The position numbers and the translations under genes were made by a program. Below are positions 11,732 to 26,100 of a DNA stretch of 64,000 bases, piece after piece. Source of the DNA: Cricetomys ansorgei. Lineage: Eukaryota; Chordata; Mammalia; Rodentia; Nesomyidae. The stretch lies in contig JAMJFZ010000881.1 of the NCBI GenBank assembly GCA_026225945.1, positions 594,501 through 658,500 on the forward strand, read 5' to 3'. Below the pieces are notes generated by a model. The model did not search any database. It had not been told where the DNA came from and saw only the letters and a program-made list of their open reading frames with translations. The first letter of the stretch is position 1. Every line of letters starts with the position of its first letter.

Positions 11732-11876
11732 TCATCTGTTGGCTGGGAAGTAGTTGGGGTCGAGATAACTATAGCTGGTGCCCTGGGACACACAGTAGTC
11801 TCTGTCTAAGAATGTCTCTGACTTATAGACAGGTTCTAACTGGTGGTCTTCCTTGTGAATATCTGTCTCATGTGGG
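11732..11876 (-). CDS. Zzz3: Zzz3 terminal coding exon 11 (residues 855-902 and stop)
   Basis: Acceptor CTTACAG|CCCACA at 11876. TG from exon 10 plus C gives Cys855. It encodes [20 protein letters not shown], which supplies the final two zinc ligands H862 and H866, then the conserved tail [20 protein letters not shown] and NYFPANR with TGA at 11734-11732. Pro at 856 agrees with my recollection of the mouse protein; human has Leu. Confidence 0.95.
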
Positions 11877-14800
11877 CTGTAAGGAGAAAACACACAGACT
11901 CATCATCACATGACTCCAGATTCATTTTGATCGACTTACCATAATTCTCAGTTACATTAATCCCTCAGAAAGCTTTAATAGAAAGCTGCCTGAGATCTGA
12001 TGTGATTTAAAGTAAATTTTAATATAAGAATAAAATCTAGTGCATAAAAGTGAAGTTATACTTTAAAAAAGTTTGGAAACAAAGTTTTCTGCTTGAGAGT
12101 CTTGTCCACAAAATAAAGAGAACACTTACCAGTCTGAACAAGAGTCACAGAAATCCAAAGACATTTCTGGAGGACAATCCTGGCAGTGCCACCGGACGCC
12201 CTGGATAGGTTCTGCACCACAGTTATCACACTGCAACAGACAAGAAAGGCAGCGCACTTGGCTACGTTTCTCTTCTACTCGGAAGCACATGATATGACTC
12301 AGATATACCCTTCCCCCAAGCTGTACAGTTACATAACACACTGGCTTAAGTTAGACAAAACTCCTAGTGAAGTAGATAAAGGGCCCTCCGCCCAAGATCA
12401 AACTACTAGTGGATGAGAAATAAACTTCATGTTTACCCAAGAAGCGTTTAAGTCAATCACCCACACTTGGGCATTTTGCCATTAGTCACCATTCACTTGA
12501 AACCAGTGTGTGATTATGATGAATAGCTGACACTCATACCAGAGCTAGAGCTGCCCGGACATGTACTGGGGACACCCCGACAGCCTGGAACACCTCTCTG
12601 GACTATCGCCAGACTGAACCTCTAAGAACAAAGCCTATGATGACAAGAAGGCAGGGGCAGCATGTTCTCCATAGGACAGTGCATTACTAGAGCCTTTCAA
12701 CGTGCCCTCTGTGGAATTTTGGAAACTGAAGTGTGGTGCTTTGAATGAGAATGGCCCCTACAGGCTCATATAGTTGAATGATTGGAGCCCAGTTGGTAGA
12801 ACTGTTTGGGAAGGATTAGGAGGTGGAGGTGGGCTTTGAGGTTTCAAATACAAGCCTGCCCTAGTTTCTTTCTGCCCACTGCCTGCAGATCAGGATGTAG
12901 CTACTGTTCCAGCAGTACGTCTGCTTGCTTACCGCCATGATGGTCATGGACTCACCCTATAAAACTGCAAGCAGGCCCCAATTTAAATGCCTTCCCTTCC
13001 TAAGATACAAAGGAAATCCCATTTCACATTCTCTTGTGACTACCCTTACGACACTACCCAACAAACCATAGCTGAGGTCTGCAACCCAATTATGAGTATG
13101 AGAAGACTCAAATTTCCTCTCAAAAACCTAGAAGCCAGTTTAAGAAAATCCCTTGAGGAAGAGTAAGACCACGAGGGTCTTACTTAGGGTCAGGAGGAGA
13201 GGGTCGCTCCAGAAGACCACAGTCAGCCACGGCATGCAGAACACTTTTGTGTACATGGCCAACACAGCACACTATGGTCTTGCTGACCTCCCTCACCCTA
13301 ACTGTGCAGTCACTTCGCACGCCTACCGTGCACACACCTGCAGTCTGTTGTCACAGGACCAGACAGTGCGCCAAGCACACTTCCCTGAAACTGTAAGATG
13401 CTGCCGGTCTTGGGTCTTAGCCTACACTTATCAGAATCATCGCTGGTCCCACTTTACGTCCACAGTTTTACTTACAGTAAAACTACATAAACAAGTCACT
13501 TTACAAAAGTTAGTAATAGTAAATGGTTAGTGCTGTGGAGTCTAAATCTGGTACTTCCCTATAAAGTAGCCAGCCTATTTTCTTGAAATGCAAATTACAT
13601 GTTATTCTCTATTCTAAAATCTTGCAATGGTTCCCTAACCTCTTAGGATTACTTAAACTCCTTGGCAAACTCTCCAGCCTTTCACTCAGCTCTGCTTACT
13701 TTCCAGTATGCACTCTGCAGATGTACTCTGCTATGACTCAGCTATTTTATTTGTTTTACATCTCTGGATTTTATTTTATTTTTAAGAGAGTCTCACTACG
13801 TGGCCCTGGCTGGCCTCAGACTCCGAGACCTACCTGGCTTTGCAGCCTCTAGCACCTACAAGAGTATCTGGAATGTGTGCAATGAATGGATCCTCTGCTG
13901 ACCTCCTGAAACAACTCAAGCTGAATCATGGACACTGGGACCAGGGAAGCAGCAGATGAACTCATCCCCATTTCCTGCTCCTGATAAGACAACTGCACGT
14001 GCTCTTTCCATACAGAACACTCGAATGTGTGAACACACACTGTGGGCACAACTTGGCATGATGTATGAAAGAATTTACAAACTTACTACCCTTTCCCTGA
14101 ATGCTTAGAGACTTCAGAGTCGAATAATCCAGAAGCCACGTACAGTACCTCTCTTCTCTCTCTCTTAAGATTAAACACTGAGTTCCTTACCTTAAAGCCC
14201 ACGTGTTGCACAAACCCACTTTCTGCTTGCATTTGCTGAAGTTTCTGCTTTTTTAACTTTTTAAACTGTAATAGTTCTTTATATTCAGGTAAACTCCTAT
14301 ACTTGATGGGAATGCTTTCTTCATCCTGTTAAAAAGAACAAAATATAAAAATGTTAGTTTGATAACTGAAACTGTAAAAGTGTAAGAAATACAATACTGA
14401 TGATTTCTACCGACATTTCTCACTTCTAAGACTGGGAACATTACTGCGAATGCTTTTGGTGTGTGTGCTCACCGACTCAGCACGCCTGGCTGCCAACAGC
14501 CCTGCTTCCCCAGCACTGGACTTGCAGGCCCAGCTCTTCACAGGGATGCTGGGAAAAGCCAGGTCCTCATGCTTGTGCACCAAGCACTTAGCACACTGAC
14601 CAATCTCTGCAGCCCACCCTCCAACAGCACTTTCAATGCTGCTCTAAGGCTGGATGAACTACACTGCCTCTCAATGTAAGGGAATACAGCATGACTCTTC
14701 TTCTGCCATACAATACCAAGAGCCTAATGCCATCAGGGTACTTCAGAAGCCTCGTATGGGACCTCTCCTTCCTCTGCAATAATTTTTTTTCTTTTTTCCT

Positions 14801-16912
14801 AGTCTAATATTTTCACACTTGCCTCTGTAAACATGTTTGTTTTTGTTTTGTAAATAAGCAAACTAATCTCTGCCCTTTTTTAATATTCTATAATGACAAA
14901 GCAAAACAGTTCAATTTTCATTCAAGGAGAGGAACTCAGTCACACTGGCTACTTAGAAAACAGTGTGGACTATTTAAATGCTTCAAGGGGCTCACAAAAC
15001 ACTAGACTACAAGGTGTAAAATCCAGCAATGACACTCCCAATCCTGAAAATGACCATGTCCCTACTGAGGATTCCAATTACTAACCTGGTTGCGTATTTT
15101 CCCAATCTTGTCCTGCTACCCGGAACCCTGGCAACCTAATGATTGACCCCATGGTCACCCTCAATCCACTGTCCTGAGTTCCATGGATTCTCTGGACCAG
15201 GTCAACGCCTACCTCCCTCACCCGTCACTGTGTGCATTCTACATCAAGGAAATGGGCGCATATAGAATTGCAACAATGGCCCCAGTCATACAGTTAGTGA
15301 AATTAATTAATGAGTAGATGAAATGAACTCTTATGTTCCCGACCCATCCAGCTGCCTAAGACAGAGATCTGAGGCTATAGCTTACGCATACCTAACTAGC
15401 TCTGCCATGGCACTTCTCTCACACGTGTCATCTAGCACCCACTCCTCCACTGTTCCCACCACTTCTGGAAATTTGCTGTAGCTTCCTGTGTGGCAAGACC
15501 AGGTCCTCAGCCAGATAAAAGACGTCAGTCTCACACTCCACCATCACATCTTCCACTCATTTCAAGGTGCTGTCAACCACTGCTGCTCTACACATCTGGC
15601 ACAGAATTTCCCCGAACAGTTGCGGCTGCGGCTGGTGAAGCAACAGACACGGGCAGCACTGCTGTGCTTTCGCTTAGGCAAGTCTGTGCAGACAGAATCA
15701 AGAGTGCTTTTCTCCTGCCTTCTCTCCCTTTCCCCACTATGCTAAGGCACTTGTTATGCAGCTGAGGATGACTAACTTTCATCTACACCTCCCAAGTCCT
15801 GGGATAACTGCTCAAAGAGAGGCACACAGAACTCAGAAAGCAATACAGGGAAGTGACCCAAGATGGCATAATAGAAATTCAATCTAACAAAGATAATAAC
15901 ATCAATGCAATAAACAAATATACCAAAGCACACAGCTCAGAAAAGTATATAATTAAAAAAATTGATCATCTTTGGAAGATATGCAAGAATAAACATCATA
16001 AAAACAGAAAAACAGAGGCAGAATCAAACAGATATCCTTGCCTTTCCTATAAGTACCTTAATGTAAACAAACAATAATTCATGAAGGTTTGTTTTATTTG
16101 ATATTCTATTAAATAAATGTCACTACTGTAGCAGGTTGCTACTGTGTTTTTTTACCCTCTAGCTCAGGAAAAAGAAAGGAAGAATAAAGAGGAAGGAAGG
16201 GAGGGAGGTAGGGAGGGAAATCAATCTTACTGCTCTTGTAGTAGTAGCCTTGAAAGACAGAGAGAAAGGAAGAAATATATTCACAGTCCTTTCTGCCTGT
16301 CTGAAGCTTGGAGAGAAGGAGCTGATAGAAAACTGAACTAGCATCCAACAAACCAACCCACCAGCCATCCTTCCCCAGCTCTCAGGGATAGATTCTAAGC
16401 AAAATACCCAGAGGTCCAAGTGGCATGCACTCGTAAGGACAAGCTATGTGTGGCACAAAACTCCTTCAAGCGTCCTGCTACACACTACTGTGACCTTATG
16501 AATTAACATGCCCCGTTAATGCTCAGGAACATTAAGAGAGAAAGACAGACAGACCAGGTAGAAATACACTCACTGGTCAACAAAGCATCTGACTGGTCAA
16601 CTTTCTAGACCTAGTTCTATAGGAAATTCACAACAAAGGAATAAGTCAACACAAATGGACAGAGTCAACACAGTCCACCCTGTGGCAGACTTGTGGACAA
16701 ACAACCCAGTTCTCAGTGCAAGCAGTAGGAAGCAATAAGGATGAGGAAAATGAACAAAGGATTTTTCATCTTCAACCCCCAGTTTATTGCTTTTCTTTGG
16801 ATCCAAACAAACAAGGAAAAAAACATCCTGAGTTTTTTAGTATAGTTCAGCCTGCAGAGTGCTTGCCTAGTGTACAAGGGCCCTGAGCACACGCTCCCAC
16901 CTCCATTCACAG

Positions 16913-16990
<78 letters not shown>

Positions 16991-19900
16991 GCACACACAC
17001 GCACGCACACTCCTTGAAATGACTGGGGCAACCAAATACTCCACTACATGAAGAGTCCCTTCTCATAAACTGAGTTTGTAGTCTGGAACTCCATCTGAAA
17101 TACTGACGTGGGCTGAGCGGGAAGACCTATGATGCAAACCACCGCCATGCGCCGTTCATTAAAGCTGAGTGCTAGAACAGGGCTCACTGGCTGTCCTCAC
17201 TACTCAGCACGTGCTACATTTCATTTTCACAAAGAAACACTTAGAAGCATGTTAACTCTAAATTTGACTTGTTAGCTCAACGAGGGTACGTCAGCATTCT
17301 CTGAAGAGCGAATAATCGAAAACTGTGTACTCTCATACTGAACAATCACTTACCGACGCCTCCTCAACAGCAGTGTTCATGTGGCTATGAAAACAGGACC
17401 GGTCATCATCTTCATCCATATACACTGGTGGCTCATGGGAAGTCATGAAAGTGGAAGGTTTAAAAAGGTGTTTATTAAGGGGGTGCTGTCGTCTGCTTGT
17501 TGAAGACTATGTGGGAAAACAAATGTTGGGACATTGGAAAATCATTAATAGAACCAAAAGCCCAACAACATACATGCACCCCACTGGTTAACAGCACTCA
17601 GCGCTCATGGCACAGAACTCTTATGGTCAACTCACTCTGATAATCAGAGACAATCATCTGACACCAAATAGCTGCTTATAACAGCATCACTTAATCCGCA
17701 CAACACTCCCACAAAGTAGTGGCCACCTCTCATGTAGGACGCAGAAACACAGGTGCAGGGAGGTGGAGCTCTAAGGTGAGGACATTACAGCTATCCACGT
17801 GGCGGCTCACTGCAGTCCTCACTACGGCCAGTGTGCAGACACCACTCCCGGTCAGTACATTCGAGACACAGAGAAGAGTCACTTGAGAGCCATTTGGACC
17901 ATTTCAAAGTTCAAACTCTCACCATGGCCAGGAACCGTCATGACTATGGCTACACTAGACCTCACAGCCAAGATGTCTATGAACTCACACACAGAATGAA
18001 ACAAATGTAGGCTTTGGCAGCATTCCCTTTTGGTCATTATTCAATCTCAGTTGTAAAGACATACGGTGTAAAACAACACACTAATGAAATTAATTTGGAA
18101 AAATTAACTAAGGGTTGTAAATGAAATTAAAAAATTAAGGTTGTAGATGTAGTTCAGTGGCTGAGCACTTGCCTAGCACACGTAAAGTCCCGGGTTTGAG
18201 CCACAACACAGAGGGGAGAGAAGAAGGAGGGGGGAGAGGAAGAAAAAATAATAATCATGAGCAGTACAGCTGTTTGAACACTGCTGTGCAACTTCCCAGC
18301 ATTCTAAGGCTCTAAGAGCGCTATACAGCATAGTACTTAAAACAATTAGCAAATCCAAACAAGTTTGGAAAGCCAGTAAAAACAACTTTAAAACTGGAGA
18401 GATGGTTCAGTTGTTAAGGGTACTACTTACTGCTCTTGCAGAGGACTTAAGTTTGATTCCCAGAACCCATACAGGTGGCTCACAACCTACTGTAACTCAA
18501 GCTGTAAAGGAATTCAATGCCTCTGCCTTCTGTGGGCACCAGCATACATGTACACATACCCACACACAGACAGATCACTTAAAAAATTAAATCTTTAAAA
18601 AACTGTAAGATGTGAACTGTGTAAACAACTTCCCCAATGTAAAATTATGTAGCTAGACCCACCAAGAAGGTGCACTGGCTTCCTTCTGTGGAGAGTGAGA
18701 GTGGTGGACGGAGCTAGCTAAGATTTTTCAAGCTGACAGAAGAAGCCAACTGAGCCAATTACAATTCCCCAAATCACGGCCCAGACTAATGCAGTGTTCC
18801 ATATATCCAAGAGACAGGTTTTTTTTTTCCACTATAGAGGGCAGTGGAAAAGTGAAGGAATTGGGGACTGGTCATGTAACTTCACAGTAGACTTGCATGC
18901 TAAAGGCCCTAGGTTCAAACCCTAGCATCCTAAAAGAAGGATGTGTGTGCAAAAAGGGACTAATTATGAACCTGGCATGGCAGCACTCGTCTGCAATCCC
19001 AGACTCTGCTTCCCAAAGCAGAAGGACCATCACAGCCATTGTCTGCACAGCAGATGTAGGTCATCTGGGGCTGCAAAGTGAGATTCTGTCTCAAAAAAAA
19101 AACAATGGTTCTCAGCTTACTAGCTTGTGACTAGACAATTCACACACTGCCTATGTATGGAAAGGTTTGAGAACAATGTGGTGGTTCATAAATAACAGCC
19201 ACCTGTCAATATTCTCACCATAAAGTGGAAGGGGACACGTCTTTACAGCTCTAGACCTGCAGTGAGGGTTAAGAATCTCAGTAACATTTCCAGTTGGTGC
19301 AGCAGAGCACAAAGAGAGCTGACCCGCATTTCAAAGGGGCCACACTTTACATAATTTAATACCACTAAGACATTCCTAACACAAAACTGGTACCAAAATC
19401 TTCCAAGTAGTATTCATTCATATTATCCCCAAGAAAGCAATGAAGAACTGTTAAAAACTCAGTGCATTTTTTAAAGTAGCAACAATGGAATCTTATGCGC
19501 ATTTCTACCCAACACACTGAAATGCCAAACGGGGAGTGCAATCTAACAAACTCACTGCACAGAACGGTTCTGAATTCAGTGAGTTTCAACAAAGGTTTGA
19601 TCCCGTCTGTGTTGCTCACCTTTCTGGAGTACATATATAAGTTAGGTGTTCTGCCTGGAACTGGAATGCCGGCTTTAGTTAGCTTTATGAAATACTTCTG
19701 TACACGACTGGCAACCTATGGAAACATGGCAGCATGATGTGACATTTGAGAAGTTTTAAATTGTAACATTTAAATCAAGAAATAACTTTTAAAGTGCCAA
19801 AGAGATTTATTTTAAAATCTAGACAAACCCAATTCAAGTAAATTTAAATTTGTGAGATTCCAAGGCTAAATGCTTCTTTTCAGCTGGTAAGAACACTGAG

Positions 19901-20077
19901 GAGTACAGCACTAACCCATCCATTAACACTACAGATGCGGTGTGAAGGGGAAACCGCTGTGTCCACTTTCAGGAGGACACGGGATGCCATCGATGCACTG
20001 CCACAGGAGTCGCTAGCAGTCTAACCAGAAAGGACACTGTTAGCATACTCACTAAGCACTCGAGAGACGTGAGGTCC

Positions 20078-20121
<44 letters not shown>

Positions 20122-23100
20122 TGACGTTTAGCATTGATGCAAAGCAGGGCAGGGCTGCTTATGCTCTCTCTGCAATCAATATAAAAACAAGTAATGCTAA
20201 TCAATTTTTAACCACCACACTACAGGAGCAATGGCATCCGTTGAGCCAGTGTGGCTGAAGAACTGCCCACTGGAAACCATCACACACAGCCTGCAGCCCT
20301 GCCCGTCACCTGTTTGGCTGTCCGGTTGCCCAGTTCATCCGCAATCTTCTGCCACCGTCGAGATTCTACTTCTTCGGGAGGGTATTTCAGGAGTAACTGT
20401 TCAAGTTTTTTCTGCATCAAACGCAAGATCAAGTAACACTACTGGGTCTCTGAATAGATACATTCACATTTCATTCTTTGCCCAGTACTGCTCTCCCAAC
20501 TTTAGACATCATAGTATCACAGATTCTCAGGCAGAAAACAGTTCTAGTGAGGAACGTAAGATGTCACAGGCAAAATGAGAGTAGAGAAACACCTACAAAA
20601 GCCCTTATGAAGGTTCTCCTATTCTCTTCATTAACAAAATAGCACAAGAAAGCAGGAGAAACACATAAGGTTGTACAACTCTTAGTATATGAGCTTTCCA
20701 AGAATCTTTTCTTGCCAGAATGTGCAGAGGCTCCCCTACAGCTTCAACAAAAGACATGGAAGTTCACTGGATTTAGAATATTAAGAGACTCTTTCCTCTT
20801 TTGTGTGATCTGTCATTCAATTATCTGACTGATTATTAAAACTCAGTTTCTAATACTCACATAAACACTAAAGATGAACAACCATTTAATACATGAAATC
20901 AAGCAACCCTAAAATACAGCTGGGGCGATACCAGACTTCACCACAGGCAATCAGACAGAAATGTTACATCCATACCAGTCTGGCTTCTCAGTTTTCCCCG
21001 ACAACAGAAATTAAAATGCGATTTGAAACAGCTCTGGTTATCTCTCTCAAAGCTGCTTTTAAGAATATCCATCGAGTTCTAGCATCCTCCCTAAACCCAG
21101 GTTTTTTCTTTAGGAATTATCCTTAAACAGTTCATACATTTTCAAAACCCAAAATTCATAAAATATGCAAAGAAGTGTACAAAAGTAAGTCTAAGTATTT
21201 TAAACTCATGATTAAAAAGAATTATATGCAATAGCAAACACTTGCCTGGTGATGCTAATTCTACTATTAACAGTTTAGATTTTCTTTTAACAGAAACAAG
21301 CTAGAAGTATGTGTCACCTGCTCATCAACAGTCCATAGCTGGTTGAATGTTTCAGGTTTGGTGTCATCACACAGGCGACCTCTTATCATCTGCATACAAA
21401 AAAAAAGGCTTCTTATAAATGGAAACCACCAAGGGCATATAGCCAAATAGCACACAAGAATGTTTCAGAATTTTCAAAATATCTTTGCATATTTTTCAAA
21501 TATACACATCACCTATTTACTGGTTATAAATTTTTTCCATACTATTGTATTTCATTTGCTTTTATACTATTTTTTTATTATTTTTCAAGACACAATTGCT
21601 CTGTGTAGCCCTGGCTGTCCTGGAACTGGCTTGGTAGACCAGGCTGGCCTCGAACTCAGAGATCCAGCTGCCTCTGCCTCTGGGATTAATGGCATGTGTC
21701 ATCACTGCCCAGCTTTGGTTTTACACTCTTAACCAGTTCTCATTTTAAAAAATATTAACTCCTCTCTAGAAACAGGAAATGTAGGTTCAAAATTGAAAAG
21801 TAGGAAGTTCTACAGAGACCAAGGCCACATCTGAAATCCTGGTCACATTCCACAGTGCCACCAGTACTAGGCCCAGTACTCACAATGCCCATTTAAATCA
21901 TAAAAATCCTACAACGTGACTAACACCAATTACATTTTATAAGAGGTGAAACTTGAAGACTGTAATATAAACAACACCTAAAGTGTCATGGCTAGTACTC
22001 TGGACAGAGATTTAGGTTTCCTTTTAACTTGACATCTACGTTACCATTATTTTTCAGTAAACCACCTAATTTAAGAACACGATCAACTCAGATATTTCAT
22101 ACTACTTACCTGAGGACGATTATGGGAGCCTTCTGGACCATCACTTAAAGGCAACATGGAGTATGAAAGGGACTCTCCATCCTTCTTAGGATCTAGAGGA
22201 CTTTTTGGTCTAGCAGGCAAGCCTACTAAAAATAAAGTCATACAGAATTATTCGAGAAAGACACTATAAGGCATTTTCCTCATTAAATTCTTATTATGTG
22301 AGCTCTTACCTTTATCAAAAACTAACTTAACTCTCCTAGTATGTCTTTTGCGATTTTTAAATTCTCTTTCAAAGTTCCCAAGGCTATTGGTATACTGGTC
22401 CCACATAATCTCAGGCAACTGCACAACTCTCTGTGGGTATGGAAGCCCTATATCAGCCTGGGGAAAACAAAACAAAAATATCGGAGTGTTAATCTACATT
22501 TAATTCAAGAGGATAAGAGGTAAAATAAAAATGTAACAGGCACATTGTAAATACTATTCATAGGGTGCTACACATGAACTATACAGAGACACTGTACTAC
22601 ATCAGTAGCAACTGTACATATAAACACTGCACTAGTCACCCCTCAGCTCTAAGAACAAGCACACTGAGTGTGCTGGGTGCAACAGATGTCACGCATAGTG
22701 ACTCGCGTGTGGCTTGTGTACAACATAACAGAAAATGAATTCACAATCTTATGAGCCTTTGCCACGTATAAAAATTATGACAACTGTTTTTTTTCTTGCA
22801 GTACTAGGGATCAAACTCAGGACTTTGAACAAAATATGTATCATAGATACAAATTGTGACAGCTTAAAAATGAAACTTCTAAATATATCTAGGACAAAGA
22901 ATTCTTCCTAAGCAACATAAATCTTGCTTTTTTACTGAGTATCTGGATTTAATACACATCTGCTTATCTTGGTAAAAAGTTAAGATGTTCAATAACACAT
23001 CGGTTTCTGAATGTTAAGTTTCTAAATTAAACCTAGAAATGAAAAACAAGCAAAGAGCCAACTGCATATAAATCTAGTAAGTATGCATGTTTTTGTTTCC

Positions 23101-26100
23101 TAGAACACAATAAAAATGAGATTAAAGTGCATACATTTATCATTTACTTCTATAATTTTTATTTTAATCTGCCAAAAATGCCATTTTAAGAACAGTGTCA
23201 GGCCTGGAGAAATGGCTCAGTGGTTAAGAGCACTGGCTGCTCTTCCACAGGTCCTGTGTTCAATCCTCAGCAACCAGTAGCTCACAATCTGTAGCAAGAT
23301 TTGATTCTCCCTTCTGGTGTGCATGAAGACAGAGTACTTACATACAAAAACAAAACAAAACAAAAAAGCAATGTCTTTATGCTCAAGGAAACCATTTAAT
23401 AATGATAAAAGATTTTTTTCCCAATTATTTATTATTGGGTTTTAGTATTTTGTTGTTTTGTTTCTTAAAAAAAAAACAAAAACAAGTGATTATTGTAGGC
23501 TAGGATGATGTCAAATCTGATTGGTAGATAAGGATGGCCTTCAACTCCTGATCCTCCTAATTCGGGTAAGTGCTGGGATTCTAATGTGCACCGCCTACTG
23601 GACCAAGTGGACTCTATTTTAATAGAGAAGGTTCAATACAGCTCTAAAAACCAATTTTTTAAAAATCAGACTTATTTTAGTTGTGTGTGTGTGTGTGCCT
23701 GCTAGGGGCTGGCATGTACACCTGACTGCAAACACCTCTAGGCCTTGGGCTCCCTTGGAGATGGAGTCTGTGACTGTGAGCCATCTGATGTGGGCGCTAG
23801 GAGCTGAGCTCAGGTCCTCTGAAAGAGCAGCCAGGGTTCTTACCCTCTGAGCCATCTCTCCAGCCCTCCTTTGTAGTAGACCAGGCTGGCCTTAAGCTCC
23901 GAGATCCACCTGCCTCTGCCTACCTGGGATTAAAAGCTTGTGCCACCACTGCCCAACTAAAAACCAGTTTTTAACAAGCCAATATATAGATTATGAATGT
24001 ATTATGACATGTAGTCCTTTCTGAAACCGGAAAAAGAACAGTGCATTAATTAACCCAATGACTTCGCAGAGTTACTCCACGTCTATTACTTGGAGGCACT
24101 CAATAGGTTTTGTTTCAATGTTTTCACACAATGCTGATTCTAAGACTTTCAAATATATTGAGCAAGGTGCAGTGAGGGCAGAACACTCGCTCACACAGGT
24201 CCTGGGTCCATCCCCAATACCAGAGAACACTCCCACACAATGTACTTGTGTGTGTATACGTATCAATTAGAGGGCTCCCTAATTTGAGGCAGTTAAGAGT
24301 AATTTGAATGGCTCACTGTTAAACATGAAGTTTGTTCCAAAGAAAAAACTAGCTATTTCATACTTTAAAAAAGTCTTTTTCAAAATTAAATAAAATGCAT
24401 ACTTTCTCTTTATGAACTTGATTATTATAACCTTAAACTATAATTTTTGTGCTGTCTCTATAAACACTTGCTTTTTCTCAGTAGCAAATGCAACCCAATA
24501 AAATCAGTTAATAATTAATAAATCCTCTGCCCCAGGCCTCAGTTCTTCAAGTCCTGAAGGCAGGAGGAAGAAATGACAGGGATGGAGGTGAAGTAAGGAG
24601 TGAGCGGGAGAGCTCTTGTGCAAGGGCCAAGGAAAGCTCAGTTCTCGTCATTTGGGCAAATTTCACTGTGTGTTAGGTGGGGAAGAAGACGATGCTTCCT
24701 TCATTAATATGGCTAACCTGGAGGGGATGTGGGATTAAATATTCTTAAAGCATAGACTCATAAAAAATAATAATTATCTTAAATTACCAAGTATACCTTA
24801 ACAAATCTTTAAAAGTAGCAAAGTACATTTTTTTGTACCTTCTTCTGGAGTTTTTCCACAAATCCAATAGGATTTTTTAGTGCTTCTCTCTGGTGTTTGC
24901 CTAAACTTTCCAGGTCCTGGACTGCTTGGGAACGCTGAGCCTCAAGTACAGCAATGGTCTGTAGCAATCTCTGATAACTAGAGACAAAGAGAGGTGTCTC
25001 ACTAAAGTTTCCACTAAGAGCAATAAATAAAAAAACTGAGTTCGAGTCACTGTCTGCATATACTAAGGCACAGTCTTTATTTACAGTTACCTCAAAGAGT
25101 TTAGTATAACACATTACTGGGAATAAACGAGGTCTTCCTGAGTTACGAAGTACCTAGTCAGAAACACCAGTTAGAGGAAGCAAAGCCTCTTTCCCATCTT
25201 AAAGCTTCTAATTCTTGTACCTTGAATGAATTCAGAAAAAAAAAAAAAAAAAAAGCATTTTGATGTCCCAGCAACTGACATTTTGAGAAACTCCTTAATA
25301 AAAGAACTAAAATCACATAATTTCACACAAGGAGACAATTCACTCAATCCAGCCCTCTGGTATACTCTGCCAGAACAATTTTCTTCCCCAAACCACAAGA
25401 CAGCGTCCACAGTCTGATGTGGTCAGTTACATGGCTCACCTGCTCTATTATCTACCTCACCCACATCCGAGAGGTTTCATTTCTTACACAAATCTCACTA
25501 TTTTCTCCAGCATTCAACATAAGGGCAAATGCTCAATTCATAAGTACTGAGAGCATATGTATACAGAAAAAAACTGAAGGCATTTATTTCCCTATCCGCC
25601 AAGGGTCACTTACAGCTACCACGCAGTTTCATCCACATAGCTCTACCTACTGTCATCACCCTGCAATCTCACTACAGGACAGATATACTAGTGAGTCCAT
25701 TCCCACTCAGAATCCTTTGGCTATCACTGCCCTGAGTCTGGGCTGCCTGACTTCCCATATATATACACACAGAAATACAGTACCCCAATGCACTGAATGC
25801 TCAGACACATTTCCTAAGAATTAAAAGGTCACTGGAAATTCACTTTATAGAAAGAGGCTATGTCCTTAAACTGTCAACAGAGCACTTTTCCTTTATGGTC
25901 CAAATACACTTTGTTTCTCAACAGACTATGACTCCATAATTAAAAATGTTTGTTTTTCTTTTTTATTTAATCAAGATATAACAAACTTCCCAGCATAAAG
26001 ATGCTCAGATAATATTTCTAGAATAAATAATTGTCTGATGTTTTGTCCAATCAGAAGCACGGAAGTCTTGTAAATTAGACGCCAGCAAAGCAACACAAAT

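Larger units (their letters stand above)
12231..14190 (-). other. Zzz3: Zzz3 intron 9
   Basis: A phase 0 intron of about 2 kb. It contains a MaLR-type LTR (12732-13010) and a truncated B1 (13770-13862). No coding sequence is seen. Confidence 0.92.
14326..17353 (-). other. Zzz3: Zzz3 intron 8
   Basis: About 3 kb. It contains an interspersed repeat (14465-14630), a well-bounded solo LTR (16127-16482), and an ID element followed by a CT/CA microsatellite (16831-17010). The remainder shows no coding signal. Confidence 0.92.
17507..19619 (-). other. Zzz3: Zzz3 intron 7
   Basis: About 2.1 kb. It carries a MIR relic (17660-17795), an ID element (18139-18213), a B2 (18393-18590) and an ID-B1 composite (18861-19103). 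Confidence 0.92.
22458..24838 (-). other. Zzz3: Zzz3 intron 2
   Basis: About 2.4 kb with a B2 (23201-23368), an old B1-like relic (about 23500-23605), a B3 and partial B1 side by side (23655-23957) and an ID element (24155-24235). Confidence 0.92.

Noticed and set aside
16713..17066. A 117-codon minus-strand frame with a Cys/Val repeat
   Set aside because: The repeated CVCVCV stretch is translation of a CA/GT dinucleotide run, not a protein.
18139..18213. A functional tRNA or BC1 RNA gene
   Set aside because: Carries tRNA-Ala-like A and B boxes only as part of an ID SINE with a degraded cloverleaf.
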